Origin: Planctomyces sp.
GTDB taxonomy: Bacteria; Planctomycetota; Planctomycetia; Planctomycetales; Planctomycetaceae
Assembly: GCA_005778115.1 (NCBI GenBank)
Contig: SXKJ01000296.1
Coordinates: forward strand, 1-34,462
Direction of reading: 5' to 3'
DNA length: 34,462 nt
Part shown: in pieces, positions 15,876 to 24,831 of the stretch
How the letters are laid out: each line of letters begins with the position of its first letter
Position numbering within the stretch: position 1 is the stretch's first letter
Notes under the pieces: model-generated
What the model saw: only the letters and a program-made list of their open reading frames with translations
What the model was told of the DNA's origin: nothing
Database searches by the model: none
Made by a program: the position numbers and the translations under genes

Positions 15876-17235
15876 ATAACTCGGCAATCGGTCGTCCGTC
15901 CGACAAGATCGCGATCGGCCGCCCGGAGTGATCCAAAAAGTTCCGTGTCGTGTCGATGCCGAGGTGACAATAAACGGTCGACAGCAAGTCTTGCGGAGAG
16001 AACGGCTTCTCCGTCGGGAATTCCGATTTGGAATTTGTCGCACCGACGACTTGTCCCATACGCAAGCCACCGCCAGAGAGCATCGCCGAGCATGCCTGCG
16101 GCCAGTGATCGCGACCTGTCCCTTGAGCGTTGTGACTCAAACGCGGAGTGCGGCCAAACTCACCCACCACGACGATCAACACGCGCTTGTCCAAGCCGCG
16201 CTCAAACACATCCTCGATTAACGTCGCCAGGGCTTGATCGAGGTACGGCAGACGAACGCGCATGTAGTCGCCGAAGTGCCCCGGCCGCTGCGCGTTCATG
16301 ATGTGGTCGTCCCAGTTGGTGAACTCCGGACCGTTCTTGGGAGTGTTGATCGCCAGGTTGATCACCGCCGCTCCCGCCTCGGCCAATCGCCGAGCCAGCA
16401 GGCAGCCTTGTCCCCACAAGTTGCGGCCATACCGATCACGCAAGTGGTCGTCTTCCTGCGACAGATCGAATGCATTCGCAGTCGTGGAACTGGTCAGCAA
16501 CTCGAACGCTCGTTCGCGAAACTGACCAGCGGCTTCAAGCTGTCCACTTTGATCGAGGTCTCGTCGCAGGCGATCGAAGTCGGTCAGCAACGCTTTGCGA
16601 TTCTCTAAAGCCGCGAGGTCGCGACCGACACTGATCTGCGTCTTCAGCGGTGCGAAGTTCGGCGACGACGGATCGCCAACCTCAAACGCCGCGTGATGGC
16701 GGCCGAGGTACGTTGGCCGGGTGTAATACGGCTGGCTGGGGACAGCGAGGTAGGGGGGAATCGCATTTGGCCCCAGTCCGCGGACTCGACTGGCCACGGA
16801 ACCGAAGTCGGGATGCTCACTCTTGGATTGCGACGTTGGGTCCAGCACGCTGGGTCGCTTGCCGGTCATCACGATGATGCCGCCGTCGCTGTGGATACCG
16901 ATGTCATGATTCAGTGACCGGACCAGCGAGAACTTGTCGGCGACGGCTGCCTGTCGTGGAAACAGTTCGCACAGATCCATCCCCGGCACGTTGGTCGGAA
17001 TCGGCGCGAATATGCTGCGATATTCCACCGGAGCCTGCGGCTTCAAATCATACGTTTCCAATTGCGAAGGACCGCCGTGGAGGTACAGGAGGATCACGGA
17101 CGTGTCCGTATTCGCCGTCCCGGCCGCCGCTCGCGCCGCGAGCACATCGCTGAGCGCCAAGCCTCCCAAGGCCAACGCGCCGACTTGCAGAAACTCACGA
17201 CGATCCAGCGGACCAGAACAATGCTGGGCAGTCAT
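15871..17235 (-). CDS. DUF1501 protein #1 with Tat-like signal
   Basis: 454 residues from ATG 17235, chosen for the AAAGGA upstream and because a twin-arginine leader then starts properly: LDRREFLQVGALALGGLALS at about residues 11-30. This suggests folded export. The DUF1501 domain (sulfatase/alkaline-phosphatase-like fold) shows VILLYLHGGPSQLETYDLK, FPRQAAVADKFSLVRSLNH, AVINLAINTPKNG, VLIVVVGEFGRTPRLSHNAQ and GRDHWPQACSAMLSGGGL. DUF1501 genes in planctomycetes usually sit beside DUF1549/DUF1553 cytochrome genes; none is present here. It lies 86 bp downstream of the alpha-amylase gene on the same strand. Reaction unknown. Confidence 0.93.
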   Translation of the reverse strand: MTAQHCSGPLDRREFLQVGALALGGLALSDVLAARAAAGTANTDTSVILLYLHGGPSQLETYDLKPQAPVEYRSIFAPIPTNVPGMDLCELFPRQAAVADKFSLVRSLNHDIGIHSDGGIIVMTGKRPSVLDPTSQSKSEHPDFGSVASRVRGLGPNAIPPYLAVPSQPYYTRPTYLGRHHAAFEVGDPSSPNFAPLKTQISVGRDLAALENRKALLTDFDRLRRDLDQSGQLEAAGQFRERAFELLTSSTTANAFDLSQEDDHLRDRYGRNLWGQGCLLARRLAEAGAAVINLAINTPKNGPEFTNWDDHIMNAQRPGHFGDYMRVRLPYLDQALATLIEDVFERGLDKRVLIVVVGEFGRTPRLSHNAQGTGRDHWPQACSAMLSGGGLRMGQVVGATNSKSEFPTEKPFSPQDLLSTVYCHLGIDTTRNFLDHSGRPIAILSDGRPIAELS

Positions 17236-17321
17236 TGACGATCCTTTCGCGAGTGAGTCGGGGAGGGGAGGGCGGGAGACATTCTGAGCCAATTCGCGCG
17301 GCTTTGTCAAAAACTCATCGG

Positions 17322-18791
17322 TCATCGCAACTCGAAAACATGATAGCCCCAAGCGGGGACGTCGAGATACAGCCCCGGTTCGATCAACTCATGGTCGAGA
17401 CGGTCATAGACGGCGTCGCTCAGCCAGTCGCGAAGGCGGATGGTCTTGCCCTGTCGTTCCACAAATGGGAGTTGCACGTGGCACTGGCTTTGATGCTCCG
17501 AATAATTCACCGTCACCAAGCGATGTTGCCCGTTCGATCCGCTCCAGTGAAAGACGATGAAGCAGTCGTCCGTCCGATTGCCGGGCCACGCCGACGTCGC
17601 TTCGAGCAATTGCCAGTCCCCGTCGCGAAAGACGGGATCGCAAAGAACGTCCAGCACGCGATGATAGAACTCGACCGTGCGGGCATTGACCGGTTCGACC
17701 GGCCAACGATTGAGATGCGGCGATAGTCGCAGGCGACGTCCCTCGAACTGACCTTGATGGAAGAACCGGAGTCCCGGCGAAAAGAAGGTCAACACCGCAG
17801 CGGCTTCGTGGACCTCAGCAGAAAATGTCGCGGCGGCACGCGGTTCATCGTGGTTCTCCAGGAACCGCGCGAGCTTGTCTTGAAAGTCTAGACCCGCGCG
17901 AAAGTGATTGCGCACCGGAGTTGCGTGATGCTCGCGCAGGCGGTCGTACAGTCGCTTGTCGTAGGTCGCGTCGAAGCCTTGCTGCTGAAGAGTCCATTCC
18001 AAGTCCCAATAGACTTCGGCCATGAATAAGAAGTCGGACGACTTCTCCTTCACACGAGCAATCGCTTCCGGCCAAAACGGTGGCATGGCGATGTGCCACG
18101 TCCGGTCGAAAACCTCCGGAAGGATCAGCATGGCCATGTCGCAACGTACTCCGTCACACATACCGGCCAGCCGCACGAGCGTTTGCGACATCGCTTCGCG
18201 CAGGCCGGCATTGCCGTAGTTCAGTTGCAGCGTGTCGGGCCAGCCAGAGAAATACGGATCGCGGCCATAGGCCATGACTCGTGTGCCGGTGGGTGTGGTC
18301 ACGCGCGTGTAGTTCTGCGGCTCGTTCGCGAGTTGTTCCTCGGTACCGCCAATGAAATAGTCGGGATGCTCGGCGATCCACGGATGGTCCGGAGCCATGT
18401 GGTTGGGGACGAAGTCCAGCAACAACCGCAGTCCACGCTTCCGCATCTTTTCTCGCAGCCGAGCCAATGCCGCGTCGCCTCCAAGATCGGCATGCACGTG
18501 GTAGCCAGTGATGGCAAAGCACGAACCGGGAATGTCCTCATCGGTGAGATCCGGAAGCGTGGCGGCATACTCGTGTCGCCATTCGGGGTTCTCACGCGAG
18601 ACCCGCTGCCCGGCGGAACCTGTCTGCCAGACTCCCAGCAACCAAATCCAATCGAAGCCTGATTTGGCGAGTTCATCCCACTCGTGATCGGGGATTTCAT
18701 CCAGCGTGACCTTACGGCCCAACTTGCCAGACAGTTCGCGCAGCCAAGCGCGGGTGTTGATTTGATAGAGCAGCGGCGATCGGGGGGGCAT
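17322..18791 (-). CDS. GH13 alpha-amylase-family glycoside hydrolase
   Basis: 489 residues, no signal peptide. The four GH13 regions are present: DFVPNH (126-131); GVRCDMA with nucleophile D218; FMAEVYW with acid/base E259; and ENHDEPR with D315. It begins YQINTRAWL, as in the small intracellular alpha-amylase/maltosyltransferase-like group, and ends with a beta domain (PAWGYHVFELR). It probably acts on glycogen or maltooligosaccharides in the cytoplasm, but specificity cannot be assigned. GAGG lies 8 nt before ATG 18791. Divergent from the FHA-GAF kinase gene, with a 300-bp shared upstream region. Confidence 0.94.
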   Translation of the reverse strand: MPPRSPLLYQINTRAWLRELSGKLGRKVTLDEIPDHEWDELAKSGFDWIWLLGVWQTGSAGQRVSRENPEWRHEYAATLPDLTDEDIPGSCFAITGYHVHADLGGDAALARLREKMRKRGLRLLLDFVPNHMAPDHPWIAEHPDYFIGGTEEQLANEPQNYTRVTTPTGTRVMAYGRDPYFSGWPDTLQLNYGNAGLREAMSQTLVRLAGMCDGVRCDMAMLILPEVFDRTWHIAMPPFWPEAIARVKEKSSDFLFMAEVYWDLEWTLQQQGFDATYDKRLYDRLREHHATPVRNHFRAGLDFQDKLARFLENHDEPRAAATFSAEVHEAAAVLTFFSPGLRFFHQGQFEGRRLRLSPHLNRWPVEPVNARTVEFYHRVLDVLCDPVFRDGDWQLLEATSAWPGNRTDDCFIVFHWSGSNGQHRLVTVNYSEHQSQCHVQLPFVERQGKTIRLRDWLSDAVYDRLDHELIEPGLYLDVPAWGYHVFELR

Positions 18792-18967
18792 CAGGAGTTC
18801 CTCTCGGTTGTCGCGAGTGTATGCGTCACCCGTCAGACTCGAAACCGCCTCTTGGCTTTATCTGGTGAATCAGTCGCAGGGAGCTATTGCTGCGTGGTTC
18901 ATTCTCGGAGTGCGTGTGAGCGCCTATCGGAATCGATGAAGCATTCGTGTCCGCCTGGAAAGTCTGA

Positions 18968-18987
18968 CTTGCGACGGCTGTCGCAAG
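18968..18987. promoter_or_regulatory. Perfect inverted repeat in the amylase/kinase divergent region
   Basis: CTTGCGAC (18968-18975), GGCT, GTCGCAAG (18980-18987): a perfect 8-bp inverted repeat about 100 bp before the kinase start, followed by the short palindrome TGATATCA. It could be an operator or a small hairpin. The preceding GCCTGGAAAGTCTGAC resembles a decayed arm of the GTAGGTCAG family. I see no confident promoter in the rest of 18792-19091. Confidence 0.35.
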
Positions 18988-19091
18988 TGCTCCGCATTGA
19001 TATCATGGCCGCGTCGTCGGAACCGCGCTGGTGAGCGGTGTTCTCATTCTCGTCCGACGCTGTCTCGTCTGTCTTGCCAGGGAGCCGATTC

Positions 19092-20837
19092 GTGCCGAAG
19101 GCCACGTTGCTGGTGATCCAGGGAGCCGATCAAGGGCTGCGCTTCGATTTGGATGGAGGCGAGGTCACGCTGGGCCGCGGCGCGCTCAATCCGATTCGGC
19201 TCCGCGACGACGAAGTTTCGCGAACGCATGCGTCGATCGCCTTCGACGCTTCGGTCGGTGGGTTCGTGATCACGGACCGCAAAAGCTCGAACGGCACGAT
19301 CGTCAACGGCGAGGCGGTTCACGCGCGCAAGCTCGTCAACGGCGATCAGGTCACGATGGGGGTCACAGCCTTCTTGTTTCAAGAGGTGCCGGACGCTCGA
19401 CCGGTGCCGGTCGCGTCTCAGTTGGAAGTCTTCGTCGGCGATGACCCGCGCGATCGCTCCAGCATTGTCAGCGAGATGAGCCCCAAAGTTGGCCGACAAT
19501 TGCTGCGAGATGCCACCTCGATCATTCGTTCGACTTCGCCGGCGCAGACGCTCGCGAATTTGCAGGTGCTCTATCGCATCACTGAGGAAGCGGTCACGCC
19601 GACGCTATCGCTGGAACAACTGCTGCACCGCATTCTGGAACTGGCCCTTGAAGTCGTCGGAGCGGATCGCGGTTGCGTGTTCGTCAACGACCCGCGTTCT
19701 AGCAAGCTGACACCACAAGCGTTCTGCACTCGCAAAGGCTTCCCAGTCGGCAGTCCCATGCCAGTGTCTCGCAGCATCGTCGATTACGTGCGTCAGCGCG
19801 GTCAGGGAGTCCGCACGTCCGACGCTCCGCACGATCTGCGGTTCAGCCAGCAGAGCATCGTGCAGGCTGGCATCCGCGAGGCAATGTGCGTGCCAATGCA
19901 GGGCCGTTACGAACTGATGGGGGTACTGTATCTCGACACGACGACCCCCAGCGAAGAATTGATCCGCGACGTTCCGGAAGGCTATCGCTTCACCGAAGAA
20001 AAACTGCATCTGCTGGCGGCGATCGGTCGGCAAACCGCGCTGGCGGTCGAGGACCATCGCTTTCAAGACGCCTTCCTGAAAGCCGAACGGCTCGCCGCCG
20101 TCGGGCAAACCATCGCGATCCTCTCGCACCACATCAAGAATATCCTGCAAGGCGTGCGCGGCGGCAGCTACTTGATCGACATGGGCCTGAAGCAGCACGA
20201 TGAAGACCTGATCGGCCGCGGCTGGAAAATCGTCGAGAAGAACCAAGACCGGATTTATCACCTCGTTATGGACATGCTGACGTACAGCGCCGAGCGCAAG
20301 CCCGCGTTGCAGACCGCCAATTTGAACGACGTTGTTCGCGATGTCTGCGAGTTGATGGAAAGTCGCGCCGCCGAATGCCAGGTCGAGCTGACGTGTCAGC
20401 TCTCCGACAAAATTCCGCAGAGCGCGTTTGATCCCGAAGGGATTCACCGCGCCGTTTTGAACATCGTCACGAATGCCATCGACGCGGTCGATGGAGTGGC
20501 TGGAGGCCGAGTCTTCGTCGAGACCGTCTACAACGAAAAGCCGGATGAACTCTGCGTGCTGGTCCGCGACAACGGTCCCGGTATCCCACAAGCTCAGCAG
20601 GCGATGCTATTCAACATTTTTGAATCGACGAAAGGCTCACGCGGAACGGGGCTGGGCTTGGCGGTCTCGCAGAAGATCCTGCGTGAGCACGGCGGCGACA
20701 TCTTTGTGGTCAGCAAAGAAGGCGAGGGGGCCACGTTTCGCCTGGCCTTGGCGCGACTGGAAGATGAATCCGGTCTCATCAGTTCTATAAGCGCGACCTT
20801 TTTGGCCCCTCCCAGCAGTAATCCGGAACTCGAGTAA
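19092..20837 (+). CDS. FHA-GAF sensor histidine kinase
   Basis: 581 residues from GTG 19092, preferred over GTG 19038 because AGGGAG lies 7 bp ahead and the FHA domain then starts at once (PKATLLVIQGADQGLRF). The FHA domain covers about residues 1-100 (LGRGAL, SRTHASI, SSNGTIVNG), binding phosphothreonine. A GAF domain spans about 157-327 (LYLDTTTPSEEL, AIGRQTALAVEDH). The dimerisation/phosphoacceptor segment has LSHHIKNILQGV (H346 or H347). The ATPase domain has N461 (NIVTNAIDAV), DNGPGIP and GTGLGLAVSQKILREHGG. No membrane segment and no receiver domain, so a soluble kinase sensing a ligand and perhaps a phosphoprotein. No response regulator is adjacent. It converges on the MBL-fold gene, with 6 bp between stops. 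Confidence 0.95.
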   Translation: MPKATLLVIQGADQGLRFDLDGGEVTLGRGALNPIRLRDDEVSRTHASIAFDASVGGFVITDRKSSNGTIVNGEAVHARKLVNGDQVTMGVTAFLFQEVPDARPVPVASQLEVFVGDDPRDRSSIVSEMSPKVGRQLLRDATSIIRSTSPAQTLANLQVLYRITEEAVTPTLSLEQLLHRILELALEVVGADRGCVFVNDPRSSKLTPQAFCTRKGFPVGSPMPVSRSIVDYVRQRGQGVRTSDAPHDLRFSQQSIVQAGIREAMCVPMQGRYELMGVLYLDTTTPSEELIRDVPEGYRFTEEKLHLLAAIGRQTALAVEDHRFQDAFLKAERLAAVGQTIAILSHHIKNILQGVRGGSYLIDMGLKQHDEDLIGRGWKIVEKNQDRIYHLVMDMLTYSAERKPALQTANLNDVVRDVCELMESRAAECQVELTCQLSDKIPQSAFDPEGIHRAVLNIVTNAIDAVDGVAGGRVFVETVYNEKPDELCVLVRDNGPGIPQAQQAMLFNIFESTKGSRGTGLGLAVSQKILREHGGDIFVVSKEGEGATFRLALARLEDESGLISSISATFLAPPSSNPELE

Positions 20838-20843
20838 TCGTCT

Positions 20844-21896
20844 TCACCGCGTTTGAAACGTGCGCGGCTGACCTTCGGCTCCGATCTGCACCGTGTAGCT
20901 TTCTCCGCCGGGCGCGACCGAGGTTTTCACAAACACCCCTTTGCACGACGCCGTGTCATCGACGTTGTTGGCGATGAACTCGGCCGCCGTTTGTTCTTCC
21001 GGTTTGAGCTTCACATTGCGATGCAGTTGATAGATCGCTTGCAGCGATTTGATTTTGCGAAGCGTTCCATTCGTTCTGGGATCGCAACCCTTGGTCGGAC
21101 CGTTGCACATCACACAGACGCGCGGGTCGATCGCCAAGACCAGCGCCGGATGGTTGCTCACACCCAGGCCATGATGCGTGACCATGAACAGCTCGACTTT
21201 GCCAAGCGGATTGTTCGGGGTCATCAATTTCATCTCGATCTGGTGGGTGAGGTCGCCGCAGCACAGGAAGGAAAACTTACCGAACTTCGTCAGGATGCTG
21301 ATGCTCGCCGCATTGTCAGACGGATCATGTTCCGGCGGCTCGAAGTCCTTGGCGAACGGATTCGGCTCCCCGGTGTTGGGGATCACGTCACGGCTGGCAG
21401 TGACGATTTTAAGCGACAGTGGCGTTTTATCTGATTTCAGCAGCAACATGTCACCCGCCTTTACCGCCTTCGATTTGTTCTGCGAGGCGGCTCGGTAATC
21501 GACCATTGTCTTCTCGAAGTTCTTGTCCTCGGCCAACGATTCCGGGATGCCTCGATCCCAGAAGTTGTTGACCTTGATCTGTGCCGCCAGCGCGGCGTGA
21601 TTGCCGTAATGATCCAGATGCCAATGCGACACGGCCACGTGATCGAGATGATCCTGCTTGGCGACATCACGCAGCACATGCAGGATCCGATCGCGATCGC
21701 GACCGCCGTTGTCGGGATAGCCGGAGTCGATCAATAGCGATTCGCCGGCCGGCGTGATCATCAACGTCGCGGCCCCTCCCTCAACGTCGATGAAATAGAT
21801 GTCGAGCCGCCCGTCTCGCTGATCGGCGAAGGCCGAAATGCCGCTCGACAAGACCGTCAACAAACACATGCCACACAGGACAAGAAATCGCGTCAT
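20844..21896 (-). CDS. Secreted metallo-beta-lactamase-fold hydrolase
   Basis: 350 residues from ATG 21896 (AGAGG upstream); the longer frame to 21965 adds unconserved residues. A signal peptide (MTRFLVLCGMCLLTVLSSGI, cleaved near residue 25) predicts export. The MBL domain has LLIDSGYPDNGG, the zinc motif HWHLDH (H91, H93, D95, H96), FLCCGDLT and MVTHHGLG. This is the ComEC/late-competence-like branch, whose isolated members are of unknown substrate. Three cysteines in the C-terminal part (VCVMCNGPTKGC) may be structural. Confidence 0.93.
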   Translation of the reverse strand: MTRFLVLCGMCLLTVLSSGISAFADQRDGRLDIYFIDVEGGAATLMITPAGESLLIDSGYPDNGGRDRDRILHVLRDVAKQDHLDHVAVSHWHLDHYGNHAALAAQIKVNNFWDRGIPESLAEDKNFEKTMVDYRAASQNKSKAVKAGDMLLLKSDKTPLSLKIVTASRDVIPNTGEPNPFAKDFEPPEHDPSDNAASISILTKFGKFSFLCCGDLTHQIEMKLMTPNNPLGKVELFMVTHHGLGVSNHPALVLAIDPRVCVMCNGPTKGCDPRTNGTLRKIKSLQAIYQLHRNVKLKPEEQTAAEFIANNVDDTASCKGVFVKTSVAPGGESYTVQIGAEGQPRTFQTR

Positions 21897-21988
21897 GGGT
21901 TGAACCTCTCTGGCAGGAATCGTGGTGAGAAATCCAGAAACAACCGCCGTCATTTCCCCTCGCAATGATCGCGAAGGGCGGCAGAGTA

Positions 21989-23281
21989 TCAGCCGTTCGC
22001 GGGAGTTGCAGTCGGAGGGACGACTGCTGGTGTTGAGAGAGCCGAAACGGGAGTCGTCGCCGGTGACGTCTGGGCGAAGCGTTCTTTGGAGAATTCATCC
22101 AGTTCCGTGTTGAAGATTTTGATGAGTGCATGCAGACAGCAAGCCACAACGGGACCGATGAAGATGCCCCACAGGCCCATCACCTGCATACCGCCAAAGA
22201 CACTGACAAACGCGAGCAGCGGATGCAGGTCCGCGTCACGTCCCAACACGCGAGCCTTGATCACGTTGTCGAGTGCGCCGACCACCACGATCCCGATCAG
22301 CGTGAGGAAGATCGCCGAGCCATGCGACCCGTCCACCCACAGCCACACGGCGCACGGTGCCCACACCAGCCACGTCCCGGCCACGGGAATCAATGATGCG
22401 AACGTCGCCAGCACGAACAGCAAGAAAAAGTTGTGAAAGCCGACACAATACAAGGCGAACGCCGTCGCCGCGCCCTGTGCGATCGCCGAGAACATCGTCG
22501 CCGAGACCACCGCCTGCATCACGCGTGTGAATTCGCGCAAGAGCTGCCGCTGATACTCGACCTGCATCGGGATCAGCTTCTCGGTGGCCGCCAGTAGGGG
22601 TGCCCCGTCACACAGAAAGAAATACAAGCCGATCAGAAACATCGTCAGCCCGACTAAGCCGCCGACGAGAGCGCCTAGCAAGCCGAAAGTTTTTGTCGTC
22701 AGTCCCCAACCGCCGCTGGCCGCCAAGCCTAAGCTCTTCATCGCCAACTCTTGCAGGTGTATCCCAGCGTCTTCCGAGAATGAAATCAGGTTCTGATCCA
22801 GCTCATCCAGAATCTGCTGCCTCTCGGCAAGCACTTGGTCCCGTTCCTCGACGCTCGCGTTTGCGTCTGGAATCGGTTTGGCGAAGTCCAATGCCTTGAC
22901 CGCCAATTCACGAATCTTTCCCTTGAGTTCATCATTCGACGGCCGATCCGCGTGTTGTAGCTTCTCGATGTTGGATGTGATCTCACGTTGGTGCCGTGAG
23001 GTGAAATCACGCAACTGGATCGCCGCCGTCACGACTGCCAGTACCAGCGGCACGAACAGGACGGTGCAAACCATCGTGACCGTCGCCGCCGCCGCCAGCC
23101 AACTGCGACCGCCCAGCTTGCGTTGGCAGCGACTATACAGCGGCTGGCACCACACCGACGTTACCGCCGCCAGAAACAGCGGCAACAGGAACGGAGCCAC
23201 GATCTGATAGAAGGTGATTCCCAAAAAGATGATCAGACTCGTTAAGATCACCAAAGAAACCAGGCGTGGCATCGACGTCAT
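21989..23281 (-). CDS. AI-2E/PerM-family transporter
   Basis: 430 residues from ATG 23281. N-terminal membrane pair (LVSLVILTSLIIFLGITFYQ and following), then a third helix near residue 70 and a long soluble, Glu/Gln-rich segment (about residues 90-190). The C-terminal membrane core carries FLIGLYFFLCDGAPLL, FLLFVLATFASLIPVAGTWL and MQVMGLWGIFIGPVVACCLH, the family signature. Members are called autoinducer-2 exporters, but many are permeases of unknown substrate or Na+/H+ antiporters. The in-frame extension to 23332 lies in the adjacent palindromic repeat and is unlikely to be translated. Divergent from the ACT protein. Confidence 0.94.
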   Translation of the reverse strand: MTSMPRLVSLVILTSLIIFLGITFYQIVAPFLLPLFLAAVTSVWCQPLYSRCQRKLGGRSWLAAAATVTMVCTVLFVPLVLAVVTAAIQLRDFTSRHQREITSNIEKLQHADRPSNDELKGKIRELAVKALDFAKPIPDANASVEERDQVLAERQQILDELDQNLISFSEDAGIHLQELAMKSLGLAASGGWGLTTKTFGLLGALVGGLVGLTMFLIGLYFFLCDGAPLLAATEKLIPMQVEYQRQLLREFTRVMQAVVSATMFSAIAQGAATAFALYCVGFHNFFLLFVLATFASLIPVAGTWLVWAPCAVWLWVDGSHGSAIFLTLIGIVVVGALDNVIKARVLGRDADLHPLLAFVSVFGGMQVMGLWGIFIGPVVACCLHALIKIFNTELDEFSKERFAQTSPATTPVSALSTPAVVPPTATPANG

Positions 23282-23293
23282 GAGATGTCTTTC

Positions 23294-23375
23294 GTAGGTC
23301 AGGCTTTCCAGCCTGACCGGAGCGCGGATCACCAGTTTCGATTCGGATCGGGCCAGTCTGGAAAGGCTGACCTAC
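23294..23375. repeat. GTAGGTCAG-family palindrome between divergent genes
   Basis: The left arm starts GTAGGTCAGGCTTTCCAGCC and the right arm ends GTCTGGAAAGGCTGACCTAC. Second copy of the class at 15792-15875. It fills almost all of the space between the starts of the permease (23281) and ACT (23394) genes, so promoters for both must lie in or through it. Confidence 0.85.
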
Positions 23376-23393
23376 AAGACAGAAAGCACAAGC

Positions 23394-23978
23394 ATGGCCA
23401 GACGCTACATCATCTCGCTCACGGGTTCAAACCGGGTCGGCGTTCTGGCGGCGGTGACGACGGCGCTCGACGAACTGCGCGGCAATTTGTGGGAAGCCAA
23501 TATCTCGGTCATGCAGCCGTTTTGTTCGATCCTGCTGACGGCTGACTTTCCCGATGATCGATCCGAGAGCATCGTCTCCGACCACATTCGCGATCTGTGC
23601 CGCCCGTACGCCGTCGAGGTCCGCTTAACTGAACCGGCGGCGGAATCCGGAATCCTGACGCCACCGACTGTTAAATACGTGCTGACCGTGCGCGGATCGG
23701 ATAAGCCGGGCATGCTGCGCCTGCTCGCGACCAAGATGGCGGAACTCAGTGTCGATATCCGCAACCTCTACGCCGAGCGTTGTGAGCGTGACCAATCTTT
23801 CGTCATGGAACTCGAACTGGCCATTCCGATGTCGCTCAATCTCGCACGAGTCAGCGAACAGATCTCCGCTCGCTGCGTCGAACTCGGCTTGCAGTTGACG
23901 CTGGAACCGTTTTCCGAATTCTTCGCCCGCTGCGGCGGTAACCTCCGCGACTCGGTGAGAGCAACGACCCGCGTGTGA
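23394..23978 (+). CDS. Double-ACT-domain protein (GcvR-like)
   Basis: 194 residues, two tandem ACT domains: residues about 4-85 (YIISLTGSNRVGVLAAVTTAL) and about 93-175 (YVLTVRGSDKPGMLRLLATK). ACT domains bind amino acids and dimerise. This arrangement is that of the glycine-cleavage repressor-like group and of formyltetrahydrofolate deformylase regulators; the ligand here is unknown. No DNA-binding or catalytic domain is present, so a small allosteric regulator is likely. AGAAAG precedes ATG 23394. It is followed within 3 bp by another palindrome. Confidence 0.92.
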   Translation: MARRYIISLTGSNRVGVLAAVTTALDELRGNLWEANISVMQPFCSILLTADFPDDRSESIVSDHIRDLCRPYAVEVRLTEPAAESGILTPPTVKYVLTVRGSDKPGMLRLLATKMAELSVDIRNLYAERCERDQSFVMELELAIPMSLNLARVSEQISARCVELGLQLTLEPFSEFFARCGGNLRDSVRATTRV

Positions 23979-23980
23979 CC

Positions 23981-24032
23981 GTAGCGGCGTCGCTCCGCGA
24001 CACCGATCCGAGTCGCGGAGCGACTCGGCTAC
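23981..24032. repeat. GTAGC...GCTAC palindrome between convergent genes
   Basis: The left arm starts GTAGCGGCGTCGCTCCGCGA and the right arm ends TCGCGGAGCGACTCGGCTAC. About 22 of 25 positions pair around a tiny loop. It starts 2 bp after the ACT gene's stop and ends 10 bp before the end of the acyltransferase-like gene. Confidence 0.8.
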
Positions 24033-24042
24033 ATGTCGCCTC

Positions 24043-24831
24043 TCACGCAGCGAGACGATCCGAATCCGCTGCGGCCGGAAGGGCCGACAATTCCTTAGCA
24101 ATAACTCCGTTCAACGTCTCTTCGAGATCGCCAAGGATGTCGGCCACCATGCGTCCGTCGAGCAAGCGATGATCGTATGCCAGAGTGACTCGCGAGCACC
24201 CGCGCTCGTCGATCGGTCCGAACGTCAGCCCGCTGGTCAAGAATCCGGGAGGATGTCGAATCTCGGCTCCCCGCGAACTAATCGTCGTCAGGAAAAATGT
24301 GCCGCAACGTTTCACTCGCCGTTGTCCCGACAAATTGAGCAGAGTCCACCAAGCGATTCGTCGCAGCCATGACGGCAACGCGCTCATCTCCCACTGCTTG
24401 CGAAACGCGGATGGAACTGGTTCGGTCAAGTAACGATCCAGGCGATCCTGCACTTGAATTAACGGTGTCGTCTCAGGCTGATAAAACTTAGACCAGAAAA
24501 TCCACGGTTCACCTTCGACCTCGCGATGGGTGACGATGATCGCGAGACTGTTGGGGTGCTGATACAGATGCGGCCACGGCCAACGCATATAGATCTGCCG
24601 CAACGCCGGGTATCTCTCAGCCACGATGCCAAATGCTTTGATGAACACAACCGACCAAGAAATGCGTTGAGTCGCTCGTTCACGGGCGGCGGCCACGGCA
24701 TTCAAGTCGATGATCCGGTCATGAGCCGTCGTCGGCACCTGCTGGCTCAGTCGCAGCAGGTCGATGACAAGCCGCCGGCTGCGCGGAATTGCCAGCCGTT
24801 TGGGTTGGTCCGTCGTGGATGAGGAAGGCAT
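24043..24831 (-). CDS. Stand-alone 2-oxoacid dehydrogenase acyltransferase-fold protein
   Basis: 262 residues that match only the catalytic (chloramphenicol acetyltransferase-like) domain of E2 proteins. The hallmark YDHRLLDGRMVADIL (DHRxxDG, catalytic His) lies near the C-terminus, with SWSVVFIKAFGIVAERYPAL in the middle. There are no lipoyl or E3-binding domains and no E1/E3 genes nearby, so it is unlikely to be part of a classical complex; it may acylate another substrate. GGAG lies about 8 nt before ATG 24831. Confidence 0.88.
   Translation of the reverse strand: MPSSSTTDQPKRLAIPRSRRLVIDLLRLSQQVPTTAHDRIIDLNAVAAARERATQRISWSVVFIKAFGIVAERYPALRQIYMRWPWPHLYQHPNSLAIIVTHREVEGEPWIFWSKFYQPETTPLIQVQDRLDRYLTEPVPSAFRKQWEMSALPSWLRRIAWWTLLNLSGQRRVKRCGTFFLTTISSRGAEIRHPPGFLTSGLTFGPIDERGCSRVTLAYDHRLLDGRMVADILGDLEETLNGVIAKELSALPAAADSDRLAA

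Noticed and set aside
19605-20591. Minus-strand open frame of 328 codons opposite the histidine kinase
   Set aside because: The plus strand has complete FHA, GAF and kinase motifs; the minus frame has none.
23424-23445. GGTTCAAACC as a tRNA T-arm
   Set aside because: It lies within the ACT protein's coding sequence (TGSNRVG), and no cloverleaf can be built around it.
23285-23545. Plus-strand open frame beginning MSFVGQAFQPDRS
   Set aside because: Its N-terminal part is a translation of the GTAGGTCAG-family palindrome, and the rest is out of frame with the ACT gene.
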